DNA of 64,000 bases from Sporosarcina sp. FSL W7-1349 (GCF_038003045.1 NZ_JBBOOK010000001.1:248001-312000), one strand, 5' to 3'. Counted from the first letter of the stretch, positions 43,497-52,543 are shown. Notes: generated from the sequence alone by a model not told the origin. Made by a program: numbers and translations.

Positions 43497-44648
43497 CTAC
43501 TGTACAGTGGAAAGCTTGCCTTTCATTCCGAATATCGTATAAAGGGCAACGGCTAGCAGAATGATTCCCGTCAGCATGAAACCTCCTTTGAAACTTAAAT
43601 CCAAGTAGCCGATGACGCTGGAACCTGCCACGACCCCAATCGAAAAGAACGCATAGAAATAGCCATATGCTTTTCCCCGGAATTCCGCAGATGAGGAATC
43701 GATGAGCAAGGAATTGATCGATGGAAATAAAAAGGCGAAGCCGACGCCGTAACATGACATGGCGATGAAAAGAAGTGCCATGTCCTCGACCAAGCTAAGC
43801 AAAATCATGCTGATGCCCATGAGGGAAATACCGAATGCCAACGTAACCATGGGGCGCACTTTATCGAATATCCGATTGATAGGCAACAGGAAAATGAGAA
43901 TCGCGACGACGCCGAAAGTGCTCAGCAACATCCCACTCATTTTCGAATCAAACCCAAGGAACTCTACTTTCAATGGAAGGATAAGCGCCAGGACGCCTTG
44001 AGAGAACATAAGGAAAAAGGCGCCCGCGAAAGCCCGGATCATCCCACGGTGCATAAACAATTGGCGGACCCGGAAATGCTTTCCCTTGCCAGTCGGTTGT
44101 TTCCGGACATGGCTGAATGAGCGAAGTGTGAAAAAGGCAAGAATCGCCAAGACAAGCATGATTCCACCGTTGATGGCCATAATGAAAGGTGTCCCCATTT
44201 TGGCACCTACAATACCACCATACGCAGGTCCGACAATGGCGGCCATCCCAACGAAAGCGCCTGAAATGGCAACACTCCGCCCTCTTTTGGATTCTTCCGC
44301 CCGATTGGCCAAAAACGTGAAAGCTGCCGGGACGATCAGCCCCTCCATGAAGCCATGAACAAATCGAATCCCTAATAAGGAAGTTGGATCGTATACGAAG
44401 GAATAGAGAAAAAGGGATAACCCCGACGCCAGAAGGCCGATCAATAAAATGAGAAAAGGTCCTCTCCGGTCCGTCATGAATCCTGAAATGACATTACCGA
44501 TTGTATTGGAAAATGAATACATGCCAACCGCCAAGCCTGTTAAAAAAGAAGAGGCTCCGAGTGATAGAGCAAACGGACTCATGATGGGCAGCTGTGAAAA
44601 CAGATCAAAAAATGAGAAGAATACAATGAAATAAACAAATATGCGCAT
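43497..44648 (-). CDS. MFS transporter
   Basis: 383-aa major facilitator superfamily protein with about 12 predicted helices. The loop 2-3 motif is GFMTDRRGPF (about 57-66), and helix 5 carries GPAYGGIVGAKMG. It resembles drug-efflux or sugar-efflux MFS proteins, but no substrate can be assigned. It is convergent with azoR, and their shared terminator has been split by the IS. Confidence 0.87.
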   Translation of the reverse strand: MRIFVYFIVFFSFFDLFSQLPIMSPFALSLGASSFLTGLAVGMYSFSNTIGNVISGFMTDRRGPFLILLIGLLASGLSLFLYSFVYDPTSLLGIRFVHGFMEGLIVPAAFTFLANRAEESKRGRSVAISGAFVGMAAIVGPAYGGIVGAKMGTPFIMAINGGIMLVLAILAFFTLRSFSHVRKQPTGKGKHFRVRQLFMHRGMIRAFAGAFFLMFSQGVLALILPLKVEFLGFDSKMSGMLLSTFGVVAILIFLLPINRIFDKVRPMVTLAFGISLMGISMILLSLVEDMALLFIAMSCYGVGFAFLFPSINSLLIDSSSAEFRGKAYGYFYAFFSIGVVAGSSVIGYLDLSFKGGFMLTGIILLAVALYTIFGMKGKLSTVQ

Positions 44649-44787
44649 TGGAAATAAATCCTCTTTTCATTCGAAATCACGTAGGACAAAGTAACTCCCT
44701 ATCGTCTACTGTAGCACTTTTTCCGGTTTAGGTGGTAGAATTGATTGTGGAAATTGGTAACTATGAATAAGAAGGGGATGTGCCTTA

Positions 44788-45768
44788 ATGAAAATCAGAA
44801 TTGGAATTGCCGGGTATGGAAACTTGGGCCGTGGGGTCGAATCCGCCATCGGGCAAAACGAAGACATGGAATTGGTCGGGGTCTTCACAAGAAGGAAACC
44901 GGAAGACGTTCAACTGATAAATCAAACGGTTCCTGTCCATCCACTGGATGAAATTGAACGGTTTAAAGACGAAATCGATGTGCTGATTCTATGCGGCGGC
45001 TCGAAAAATGACTTGCCGGAACAAGGGCCTGCCCTTTCGGCGATCTTCAATACAGTGGACAGCTTCGATACACATGCTAAAATACCGGCATATTATGAAG
45101 CGGTAGACGCTTCTGCCAAACCGAACGGAAATACGGCGATCATTTCGGTCGGCTGGGATCCGGGTTTATTCTCGATCAACCGCCTGTTCGGAGAAGCGGT
45201 TTTGCCGGAAGGGGCCACTTATACATTTTGGGGAAAAGGGCTGAGCCAAGGGCACTCCGACGCGGTAAGACGAGTTGAAGGTGTCAAAGGAGGAGTCCAG
45301 TATACGCTTCCTGCTTCGGAAGCTATCGAGCGGGTGCGCAGCGGATCGTTGCCTGAGTTGACAACACGCGAGAAGCATACGCGGGAATGCTACGTTGTCC
45401 TGGACGAAGGGGCCGATGCAGAAAAGGTGAAACAAGAGATCGTCACGATGCCGGACTACTTCGCCGATTACGATACAACGGTCCATTTCATTTCGGAAGA
45501 AGAGTTGAAACGGGATCACTCGGCGATGCCGCACGGCGGTTTCGTCATCCGGTCGGGGAAAACGGGCGAAGGCAATTCGCAAGTGATGGAATATGCGCTG
45601 ACTCTTGACAGCAATCCCGAATTCACATCGAGCGTCCTCGTTGCCTACGCACGAGCAGCTTACCGCTTAAATCAAAACGGCGAAAGTGGAGCGAAAACCG
45701 TCTTCGACATCGCACCGGGACTTCTATCGCCGAAATCGCCGGCGGATTTGCGAAAAGAGCTATTGTAA
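44788..45768 (+). CDS. ddh: meso-Diaminopimelate D-dehydrogenase
   Basis: 326-aa NADP-dependent enzyme that reductively aminates tetrahydrodipicolinate to meso-DAP in one step, a short route to lysine. The Rossmann motif GIAGYGNLGRGVE is at residues 6-18, and the substrate region has ISVGWDPGLFSINR and WGKGLSQGHSDAVRR. It resembles the enzyme of Lysinibacillus sphaericus; B. subtilis lacks it. The ATG at 44788 has GAAGGGGATG. It is monocistronic with its own terminator. Confidence 0.93.
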   Translation: MKIRIGIAGYGNLGRGVESAIGQNEDMELVGVFTRRKPEDVQLINQTVPVHPLDEIERFKDEIDVLILCGGSKNDLPEQGPALSAIFNTVDSFDTHAKIPAYYEAVDASAKPNGNTAIISVGWDPGLFSINRLFGEAVLPEGATYTFWGKGLSQGHSDAVRRVEGVKGGVQYTLPASEAIERVRSGSLPELTTREKHTRECYVVLDEGADAEKVKQEIVTMPDYFADYDTTVHFISEEELKRDHSAMPHGGFVIRSGKTGEGNSQVMEYALTLDSNPEFTSSVLVAYARAAYRLNQNGESGAKTVFDIAPGLLSPKSPADLRKELL

Positions 45769-45778
45769 TACTTTGTGG

Positions 45779-45807
45779 AAAGAACCGCGAGCAGCGGTTC
45801 TTTTTTG
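45779..45807 (+). terminator. Terminator after ddh
   Basis: AAGAACCGC (45780-45788) pairs with GCGGTTCTT (45793-45801), followed by TTTT. Confidence 0.9.
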
Positions 45808-45827
45808 TTTGGTATTGGGAATGGCGG

Positions 45828-46180
45828 GGTGTTGTGAGGTTCGAGGAATTCGTTTTGAAGTTATGTGGGGACGTTTCGTAGTTGGGGGAAACTGTTTTGA
45901 AGTTTGACAAAAATGTTTGAAGGATTTGGAGAAGTGTTTCGAGGTTTGGTGGATACGTTGTAAGGTGGAAGGAACGTTACGAGGTTCGAGGAAATCGTAA
46001 TGAAGTTCGAAGGAAATGTTTGTAGGTTGGGGAGAAACGTTTTGAAGTACGACGAAAATATTTGGAGGCTTAATAAAAATATTTTGAGCTTGGAAAAGGG
46101 CGTTTCGAAGTTCATTGTAAATATTTGAAGGTATGAGAATAACGTTTCAAAGTACGTCGGGAATGTTGTGAGACGGGAAG
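45828..46180 (+). repeat. Degenerate tandem array C, period about 21 bp (about 17 units)
   Basis: About 17 units of 20-22 bases approximating AACGTTTCGAAGTTNGNNGA run from the ddh terminator to about 155 bases before the M42 peptidase gene. Good copies include AACGTTACGAGGTTCGAGG near 45973 and GACGTTTCGTAGTTGGGGG near 45870. The strongest columns are the GTT and GAGGT/GAAGT blocks; the rest drifts. The orientation is the same as array D and opposite to array B. No coding potential or spacers are seen. Confidence 0.88.
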
Positions 46181-46335
46181 AAAAGGAAAAAAGCGCCGGG
46201 ATTATACAAAATACCATCGCACAGGCCTAGTCCGTACTGTTGTTCATTCACCCCTCATCCTAACTTCATATTATTTTGAATACGATTGGAATTGGAATAT
46301 ACTACTCGTATGTGATGAAGAGGAGGTCGATCGAG

Positions 46336-47424
46336 TTGACGAAGCTAGATGAGACATTGCAAATGCTGAAGGAACTGACAGATGCAAAAGGGATCGCGGG
46401 GAATGAACGGGAGCCGCGGGATGTAATGAAGAAGTATATTGAGCCGTTTGCGGATTCTATTGAACAGGATGGGATTGGGTCCCTGATCGCTCAAAAGGCG
46501 GGGGATGCGAATGGGCCGAAGATCATGGTGGCGGGCCATTTGGATGAGGTCGGCTTCATGGTTACGAAAATTGATGATAAAGGGTTCATTTCATTCCAAA
46601 CGGTGGGCGGCTGGTGGTCGCAAGTGATGCTTGCCCAACGCGTGACGATTGTGACGCGCAAAGGGGAGACGGTGACAGGCGTCATCGGATCGAAGCCGCC
46701 GCATATCCTTTCTCCCGAAGCGCGGAAAAAGCCGGTGGACATCAAAGATATGTTCATCGATGTTGGAGCCGCTTCAAAGGACGAAGTGACGGAATGGGGC
46801 ATCGCGCCGGGCGATATGATTGTTCCATATTTTGAATTCACCGTCATGAATAATGATAAATATCTTTTGGCGAAAGCGTGGGACAACCGGATTGGCTGTG
46901 CGATCGCCATCGACGTCTTGAAAGGGCTAAAAGATGCCGGTCATCCGAACATTGTCTACGGCGTTGGAGCGGTTCAGGAAGAAGTCGGATTGCGTGGCGC
47001 GCGGACTGCTGCTGCAAAAATCCAGCCGGATATCGGATTTGCGGTCGATGTCGGCATTGCCGGGGATACGCCTGGGGTCAGTCCGAAAGAAGCGGAAGGG
47101 AAGATGGGGGAAGGCCCGCAAATTCTGTTGTATGACGCATCGATGGTGTCGCATACTGCATTGCGGAATTTTATCGTCGATACGGCGGAAGAGCATGGAA
47201 TCCCGTATCAATTTGAAACGATGCCAGGCGGAGGCACCGACGCCGGTTCCATCCATCTCTCTGGAAAAGGAGTCCCCACTCTTGCTGTCTGCATCCCGAC
47301 TCGTTATATCCATTCCCATGCGGCCATGTTGCACCGCGATGACTATGAAAACACAGTTAAATTACTGATTGAAGTGATTAAAAAATTAGATCGGGACACA
47401 GTCGATCGGATTACTTTCAATTAA
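46336..47424 (+). CDS. M42-family aminopeptidase
   Basis: 362-aa cobalt/zinc aminopeptidase of the M42 (glutamyl aminopeptidase/endoglucanase M) family that forms large tetrahedral assemblies and trims peptides. Metal ligands and catalytic residues are visible: [37 protein letters not shown] and PGGGTDAG near the C-terminal His region. The frame extends 20 codons upstream, but AGAGGAGG at 46319-46326 points to the TTG at 46336. It has its own terminator. Confidence 0.9.
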   Translation: MTKLDETLQMLKELTDAKGIAGNEREPRDVMKKYIEPFADSIEQDGIGSLIAQKAGDANGPKIMVAGHLDEVGFMVTKIDDKGFISFQTVGGWWSQVMLAQRVTIVTRKGETVTGVIGSKPPHILSPEARKKPVDIKDMFIDVGAASKDEVTEWGIAPGDMIVPYFEFTVMNNDKYLLAKAWDNRIGCAIAIDVLKGLKDAGHPNIVYGVGAVQEEVGLRGARTAAAKIQPDIGFAVDVGIAGDTPGVSPKEAEGKMGEGPQILLYDASMVSHTALRNFIVDTAEEHGIPYQFETMPGGGTDAGSIHLSGKGVPTLAVCIPTRYIHSHAAMLHRDDYENTVKLLIEVIKKLDRDTVDRITFN

Positions 47425-47427
47425 TTC

Positions 47428-47469
47428 AAAACCTATCCACCTTGATGATTGGGCTGGATAGGTTTTTTG
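47428..47469 (+). terminator. Terminator after the M42 peptidase
   Basis: AAAACCTATCCA (47428-47439) pairs with TGGATAGGTTTT (47455-47466), followed by T residues. Confidence 0.9.
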
Positions 47470-47570
47470 TTTGAAACAAGTAGTGTAGTGGTAGGAGAGT
47501 AGGGAGGAACTTTCCGTTAAAGCGCGTATTTGAACACTCGCTGAATAAAATAAAAATTATAAAGATGCAC

Positions 47571-47599
47571 TTGACTTTATATTTATGCACCCATATAAT
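47571..47599 (+). promoter_or_regulatory. Sigma-A promoter of the ornithine carbamoyltransferase gene
   Basis: TTGACT (47571-47576), 17 bases, TATAAT (47594-47599). The AT-rich TGAATAAAATAAAAATTA just upstream could hold an arginine-repressor site, but the match is weak. Confidence 0.85.
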
Positions 47600-47637
47600 T
47601 GTGTTACAAATTGAAACAACGACTGGGGATGACAAGC

Positions 47638-48600
47638 ATGGTGAAGATAGATTTGGAAGACTCGAAAATTGCTGAGAATTTAAAAGGGAGAGACTTATTG
47701 ACGCTCCTTGATTATACAAGCGAAGAAGTGGCGTATCTATTGGAATATGCCATCAATATGAAAAAAGAATACAATGCGGGCAATATGCCGCGCCTTTTGG
47801 AAGGGAAAACGCTCGGCATGATTTTTGAAAAACATTCGACGCGTACCCGGATTTCATTCGAAGTCGGCATGATTCAACTGGGCGGGTACGGCATGTTCAT
47901 GAACGCGCGTGACTTGCAGATCGGCCGGGGAGAATCTGTTTACGATACAGGGAATGTGATGTCTGAATACTTGGACGGCATTATGATCCGTGCAAACTCC
48001 CATGAGATGGTGAAGGAATTGGCGAAGCATACGACAATCCCCGTCATCAATGGGTTGACGGATATTTTCCATCCATGCCAGGCGTTGGCGGATCTATTGA
48101 CAGTCAAAGAAGTGAAAGGGAAAGTGGAAGGGCTGAAACTTGCTTACGTTGGCGACGGCAATAACGTAGCCCACTCGCTCATCATCGCGGGGGCGCATAT
48201 GGGAATGCATTTGGCGGTTGCTACGCCGGAAGGGTTCGAGTATGACCCGGACATCTTCGTCCAAGCGCAAAAAATCGCCGAGCAAAATGGCGGATCTGTC
48301 ATGCAGACATATGATCCGGTCGAAGCGGCAGCGGATGCGGATGTTCTGTATACGGACGTCTGGACCAGCATGGGGCAAGAGGAAGAAGCGGCAGCCCGTT
48401 TGGAAGCTTTTAAAGATTTTCAAATCAATGACGCGCTCGTCGCCCATGCAAAAGAGGACTATATGTTCCTTCATTGCCTTCCGGCGCATCGGGAAGAAGA
48501 AGTGTCCACATCTGTCATTGACGGACCGAATTCCTATGTATTCCAGCAAGCGGGCAATCGTCTGCATGCTCAAAAAGCAGTGTTAGCAAACCTATTATAA
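47638..48600 (+). CDS. argF: Ornithine carbamoyltransferase
   Basis: 320-aa enzyme joining ornithine and carbamoyl phosphate to make citrulline. The carbamoyl-phosphate motif STRTRISFE lies near 58-66, the ornithine-side motif is HPCQALADLLT, and the catalytic FLHCLPAHRE is near 278. No other arginine genes are adjacent, so it could be anabolic (argF) or catabolic (arcB); its own strong promoter does not decide this. The ATG at 47638 follows GGGGAT with normal spacing. Confidence 0.9.
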   Translation: MVKIDLEDSKIAENLKGRDLLTLLDYTSEEVAYLLEYAINMKKEYNAGNMPRLLEGKTLGMIFEKHSTRTRISFEVGMIQLGGYGMFMNARDLQIGRGESVYDTGNVMSEYLDGIMIRANSHEMVKELAKHTTIPVINGLTDIFHPCQALADLLTVKEVKGKVEGLKLAYVGDGNNVAHSLIIAGAHMGMHLAVATPEGFEYDPDIFVQAQKIAEQNGGSVMQTYDPVEAAADADVLYTDVWTSMGQEEEAAARLEAFKDFQINDALVAHAKEDYMFLHCLPAHREEEVSTSVIDGPNSYVFQQAGNRLHAQKAVLANLL

Positions 48601-48605
48601 TAATT

Positions 48606-48641
48606 AATCGCCCAGCGCCGAAAATGGCTGGGCGATTTTTG
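48606..48641 (+). terminator. Terminator after ornithine carbamoyltransferase
   Basis: AATCGCCCAGC (48606-48616) pairs with GCTGGGCGATT (48627-48637), followed by TTT. Confidence 0.9.
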
Positions 48642-48655
48642 ATTCGACATACATG

Positions 48656-48685
48656 AAAAAGCCGCCTGGATAAGTGCGGCTTTTT
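48656..48685. terminator. Second, bidirectional-looking hairpin
   Basis: AAAAAGCCGC (48656-48665) pairs with GCGGCTTTTT (48676-48685). It lies between argF and the repeat element downstream of the convergent sspI, and could end transcripts from either side. Confidence 0.7.
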
Positions 48686-48747
48686 CGTTGCCAAGAAATT
48701 ATGAAATCCGGGTCTATAGATAGCTTTCCAATTGGGTGTGTTCACGG

Positions 48748-48990
48748 CTAGGCTCCGGGCGCCAGCCCCTCGAGTCGCTTCGGTCATGCCAAATGGGATG
48801 TGCCTTAATTTCCGCAAATTGCACGGAAATACGGCAAATCAAGCCCTTCGCTGCTTGACTGGCAAAAAGCGCCTTTCCGGCATGCCCTCCGACGTACAGG
48901 ATGTACTAGTGCCGACGTTGCCGCAGGACGCGGCGGTTTCAAGTCGGCCAGCACTTGTCGGGGCTGAGCAGGCGCCCTGCGCTTTTGTCC
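48748..48990 (+). repeat. Structured intergenic repeat abutting sspI
   Basis: A roughly 240-bp GC-rich non-coding block. GGGCGCCAGCCCC (48757-48769) is complementary to GGGGCTG plus GGCGCCC (48960-48977), with a 4-base bulge, so the two ends can pair over about 190 bases. Internal segments (CCTCCGACGTACAGGATGTA, GACGTTGCCGCAGGACG) are familiar to me from other Bacillales intergenic sequences. It ends directly at the sspI stop codon at 48991. Probably a dispersed repeat; no function is known. Confidence 0.65.
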
Positions 48991-49203
48991 TCAGCTTCCG
49001 GTAAAGGCTTGGGCCAGTTCGGTCGTAATTTTTGCTTTTTCCTGTTCGTCCGATCGATTCCACAACTTTTCAAAAAATACCCCGAGACCTGGCAATAAAT
49101 GCTCTTCGCCACGTTGCATTGCGTCTTCGACAACATTGCGAATATCAGTGGCACTATTGTTTGTCATATTCGCAGAAATTGCATCACGGATTTGAAAATT
49201 CAT
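48991..49203 (-). CDS. sspI: Small acid-soluble spore protein SspI
   Basis: 70-aa spore protein of the SspI family, made in the developing spore. The conserved core is VVEDAMQRGEEHLLPGLGVFFEKLW (about 23-47). The start ATG at 49203 on the minus strand follows TAGGAGGT. In B. subtilis sspI is expressed in the forespore under sigma-G; no clear sigma-G box could be fixed here. The position beside the SpoU methyltransferase matches Bacillus gene order. It indicates a spore-forming organism. Confidence 0.9.
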   Translation of the reverse strand: MNFQIRDAISANMTNNSATDIRNVVEDAMQRGEEHLLPGLGVFFEKLWNRSDEQEKAKITTELAQAFTGS

Positions 49204-49293
49204 TTTATCAACCTCCTACCGTTATGTTGTACACAATGATCGCCAACTATACCGTCTTTTGATACACTAAAAGAAAAAGGCGGTACTATTTAC

Positions 49294-50058
49294 ATGAAAC
49301 GCATAGAATCCACCCAGAACTCCCTTGTGAAATATTGGAAGAAACTTGTAACAACCCGAAAAGAGCGTGATAAATCGGGCGAGTTTCTCGTCGAAGGGTT
49401 TCACTTGGCAGAAGAGGCATTACGAAAAGAAGGGACCGTGCTGCACCTTATCGTACGGGAAGATGTGGAGCTGCCCGCGAGCTGGGATGTAAACCAGATT
49501 CAACTCATTGAAATTACAAAAGCAGTCGCCAATGAAATTGCGGAGACGGAGCAGTCGCAAGGTGTCTATGCCCATTGTCGCCAACCCGAGGTACGTATGG
49601 ATGAAAAAGACGCGTGGGACAAGTTTTTGTTTGTGGATGCAGTTCAAGATCCGGGAAATATCGGAACTATTCTACGAACAGCGGACGCTGCCGGCATAGA
49701 TGCGGTCATTTTAGGGAAAGGGGCGGCGGATCCTTACAATCCAAAAACAGTGCGATCGGCTCAAGGCTCCCATTTTCACATCCCCATCATTCGAGAGGAT
49801 TTGCATGATTGGATTTCCTATGCAAAAAATCGCGGTATTCCGGTCATTGGAACGGGATTGGAAAATGCCAACGAACATTATCAGTTGGGGGCGCTGCCCG
49901 CCTTTTGCCTGTTGGTCGGCAATGAAGGAAGCGGTGTGAATCCGGAATTTTTGAAAGAGGCGGATGAGATTGTTAAAATTCCGCTGTACGGCCAAGCAGA
50001 ATCCTTAAACGTGGCGGTTGCTACTGGAATTTTATTATATACCGTTGGCAGACGGTAA
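49294..50058 (+). CDS. SpoU/TrmH-family RNA methyltransferase YsgA
   Basis: 254-aa SPOUT-class methyltransferase, predicted to 2'-O-methylate RNA with SAM. An N-terminal substrate-binding domain (FLVEGFHLAEEAL, about 31-43) precedes the knotted catalytic domain with motifs DAVQDPGNIGTILRTADA, LVGNEGSGV and IPLYGQAESLNVAVA. The target RNA is unknown. In B. subtilis the order is sspI-ysgA-pheST; here three accessory genes lie between it and pheS. Confidence 0.9.
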   Translation: MKRIESTQNSLVKYWKKLVTTRKERDKSGEFLVEGFHLAEEALRKEGTVLHLIVREDVELPASWDVNQIQLIEITKAVANEIAETEQSQGVYAHCRQPEVRMDEKDAWDKFLFVDAVQDPGNIGTILRTADAAGIDAVILGKGAADPYNPKTVRSAQGSHFHIPIIREDLHDWISYAKNRGIPVIGTGLENANEHYQLGALPAFCLLVGNEGSGVNPEFLKEADEIVKIPLYGQAESLNVAVATGILLYTVGRR

Positions 50059-50065
50059 AAAAAGC

Positions 50066-50095
50066 GGGCAGTCCTTTACTAGGATTGTCCTTTTT
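50066..50095 (+). terminator. Terminator after ysgA
   Basis: GGGCAGTCCT (50066-50075) pairs with AGGATTGTCC (50081-50090), including G-U pairs, followed by TTTTT. Confidence 0.82.
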
Positions 50096-50174
50096 ATTTG
50101 ATTGACAGGGGATTTTCTCTGGAATCTATTTCTGTAATGAACATAGATAATAATCTGATTTTACTGAAAAATAA

Positions 50175-50226
50175 TTGACAAAAGTGCGAACGATTTATAT
50201 AATCTAAATAAACTGACTAGTTAGTT
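50175..50226 (+). promoter_or_regulatory. tetR promoter with operator O1
   Basis: A strong promoter, TTGACA (50175-50180), 17 bases, TATAAT (50198-50203). Directly downstream, over the likely transcription start, lies AACTGACTAGTTAGTT (50211-50226), an imperfect palindrome with arms AACT/AGTT and core ACTAGT. The same site recurs before the HpaB-like gene, which supports it as the TetR operator. Confidence 0.8.
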
Positions 50227-50270
50227 GTTTTTTACTGGATTTTATAATGTACTGCAAAAGAGGGAATAAA

Positions 50271-50903
50271 ATGAACGGAACAGACACAGGGGAATACATC
50301 GTAGAGACTTCCATCAAAAATCCGGAACGGGTTGAGAAGAGAAGAGCTGAAATTATCGATGCAGCTGTAAAGATTTTTTCAAAAAAGGGTTATCATCCAA
50401 CAACAACGAAGGAAATAGCGGATGCTGCCGGGATGAATGTGGCGACAATGTTTCAATATGTAAAAAACAAGCAGGATATTTTGTATCTTGTGTGCTGCCA
50501 TATTCATTCATTGATTGAACAAGCTTTATATGCCGCTACAGAAGAGAACCTTGATCCTATGAAAGCGATTGAGAAAGACGTTACCGCTCTGTATGAGATT
50601 ATTGATCACGTTTCGGATTATGTCGTCTTGATGTATCAAGAAACAGCATCCTTAGATAAAGAGGCAAGAAGATCGTTCCTTCAAAGAGAACAAAGGCTTT
50701 GTGATCATCTTGAAAAACAAATTCAAAGGGGAATCAAATCAGGTGTTTTCAAGGTTTCACAGGAATCAATACCTTTAATAGCAGATGATATTCTCGTCCA
50801 ATCACAAATGTGGGCCTTCAGAAGATGGTCATTATCAAAAAAATTTACCAAAGAAAAATATATAGAGACGAGAATCAAACTACTAGAAGCTCTTTTAACG
50901 TAA
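50271..50903 (+). CDS. TetR-family transcriptional regulator
   Basis: 210-aa regulator. The N-terminal TetR helix-turn-helix (about 25-72) includes IIDAAVKIFSKKGYHPTTTKEIADAAGMNVATMFQYVKNKQD. The C-terminal ligand-binding domain is helical and resembles FadR/AcrR-type regulators that respond to acyl or aromatic ligands. The start at 50271 has AGAGGGA; an ATG eight codons upstream is less well placed. It is first in an accessory cassette with AT-rich composition, and very likely represses itself and the HpaB-like gene through the paired sites. Confidence 0.88.
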   Translation: MNGTDTGEYIVETSIKNPERVEKRRAEIIDAAVKIFSKKGYHPTTTKEIADAAGMNVATMFQYVKNKQDILYLVCCHIHSLIEQALYAATEENLDPMKAIEKDVTALYEIIDHVSDYVVLMYQETASLDKEARRSFLQREQRLCDHLEKQIQRGIKSGVFKVSQESIPLIADDILVQSQMWAFRRWSLSKKFTKEKYIETRIKLLEALLT

Positions 50904-50927
50904 AGAGTTTTCTTATACACATTTCCC

Positions 50928-50943
50928 AACTGACTAGTTGGTT
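50928..50943 (+). promoter_or_regulatory. Operator O2 before the HpaB-like gene
   Basis: AACTGACTAGTTGGTT differs from O1 at 50211 in one base (A to G). It lies in the 69-base gap between tetR and the HpaB-like gene. TTATACACAT just upstream may be the -10 region. Confidence 0.75.
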
Positions 50944-50972
50944 TTATTTTAAAATTGAAGGGGAGAAATGGC

Positions 50973-52478
50973 ATGATGAAACTAATGAATGGAATGGAGT
51001 ATGTTGAAAGTTTAAGAGAGTATAATCCTGACATACAGGTGAAGGGAAAAAAGGTGACAAGCGTAGCGGATGAGCCATTATTCAAACCGGGAATTAATGC
51101 GGTAGCCGTAACGTATGAGTTGGCGCATGTCGAGAAACACAAAGATATCATGCTTGCAACGTTACCGGATGGAACAGAGGTTAACCGTATGAATGCACTG
51201 GATTTTAGCAAAGATGATTTAATCAAAAAACTGGAAGCGACACGATTAATCTGTAAATGGACAGGATGCGGACAGCGGTATCTTATGCATGACGCCCTAG
51301 GTGCACTAGCTGAAATTACCGCGATGATGGATGCGGACAAGAAAACGGATTATTTTCCTGTTTTACAAGGTTATCTTGATCATGTTCAAAAATATGATTT
51401 AACTTGTGGAACGGCTGTTACAGATCCAAAAGGAGACCGTAGCAAACGGCCTCATCAGCAAGAAAATCCGGATTTATATGTACGCGTTGTCGAAAAAAAT
51501 CATAAAGGTATTGTCGTGAGGGGGGCAAAAGCGAACATCACTGGGGCGCCTTATATGCATGAATTTATCGTACTACCAACCCGTGCTATGACAAAAGAAG
51601 ATGTGGAGTATGCCGTATCTTTTGCTGTACCTGTTGATGCACCGGGGTTGAAAATGATTGCTAAACCAGCGGGAAGACCAGATGACGCAGAAGCACCATT
51701 TAGTTCAAATTACGGTCAATCAACGGCACTTGTTATTTTTAATGATGTGTTCGTTCCATGGGATAGAGTTTTCTTATGCGGCGAATGGGAATACACTGGT
51801 AAATTAGCGGAAGCCTTCGCAAATCATCATCGTCAATCTTGTATTGGAGCTCGTGCTGGACTGGGAGATATGATTATTGGCGCTTCTGCGTTAATGTCAG
51901 AGTATAATGGTGCACCCCATACTGAAGTCAGCCACATTCGTCGAAGCATGGGCGAACTGATTCGCATTACGGAAGGATTTTATGCAACGGGGGTAGCGGC
52001 TGCTGTTTATGGTCATGAAACGGTGGCGGGAAATTATGTACCCGACTCGGTTCAATCCAATATCGGTAAATGGATGTTAGCTGAACAAGTGTATGATATT
52101 TTCAGAATCGCACATGAGATCAGTGGCGGAATCGTCGTGACAGCACCAACTGCTGAGGATATGGCGCTGCCAGAGTCGGGCGATTTAATTAACCACTATT
52201 TAGGTGGAAAGCACGGAGTTACAGCAAATGAACGGATTCAAATGGCACGCTTCATTGAAGATTTAACGGCCTCTAAAGAAGGTGGATTCTATTCTGTTAT
52301 CAGTCTTCATGGCGGGGGCTCCCCAGAGGCGATGCGCATGTCTACCGTCCGCAATTATAATTTTGAGACGCAAAAGGAGCATATTCTTCATAAGTTGAAG
52401 TGTTTTGCAAAGTTGGAAGGAACGTGTAAAGAATGCGTTACCTGTGTAAATGACGAGCTTTGTGAACAGGAAATTTGA
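50973..52478 (+). CDS. HpaB-family flavin-dependent hydroxylase-like protein
   Basis: 501-aa member of the 4-hydroxyphenylacetate 3-hydroxylase / 4-hydroxybutyryl-CoA dehydratase superfamily, which shares an acyl-CoA-dehydrogenase-like fold. Family stretches are TDPKGDRSKRP, VRGAKANITGAPYMHEFIVLPTRAMT, FNDVFVPWDRVFLCGEW and HHRQSCIGARAGLGD. By eye against 4-hydroxybutyryl-CoA dehydratase, the Cys at position 103 is Tyr and the Cys at 299 is Ala here, while the His is kept, so the 4Fe-4S cluster is not expected. An FADH2-dependent hydroxylase is more likely. The C-terminus has an unusual CKECVTCVNDELC tail. Substrate unknown. Confidence 0.82.
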   Translation: MMKLMNGMEYVESLREYNPDIQVKGKKVTSVADEPLFKPGINAVAVTYELAHVEKHKDIMLATLPDGTEVNRMNALDFSKDDLIKKLEATRLICKWTGCGQRYLMHDALGALAEITAMMDADKKTDYFPVLQGYLDHVQKYDLTCGTAVTDPKGDRSKRPHQQENPDLYVRVVEKNHKGIVVRGAKANITGAPYMHEFIVLPTRAMTKEDVEYAVSFAVPVDAPGLKMIAKPAGRPDDAEAPFSSNYGQSTALVIFNDVFVPWDRVFLCGEWEYTGKLAEAFANHHRQSCIGARAGLGDMIIGASALMSEYNGAPHTEVSHIRRSMGELIRITEGFYATGVAAAVYGHETVAGNYVPDSVQSNIGKWMLAEQVYDIFRIAHEISGGIVVTAPTAEDMALPESGDLINHYLGGKHGVTANERIQMARFIEDLTASKEGGFYSVISLHGGGSPEAMRMSTVRNYNFETQKEHILHKLKCFAKLEGTCKECVTCVNDELCEQEI

Positions 52479-52543
52479 GTGAGTATTTTTTAGGACTAAG
52501 GTGTATGAATAAATAAAGTGTTTTGGTTAAGGGGGAAAACGAT

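Noticed and set aside
50973..52478. 4-Hydroxybutyryl-CoA dehydratase
   Set aside because: Overall similarity is clear, but two of the expected Fe-S cysteines are Tyr and Ala here, so the dehydratase reaction is not supported.
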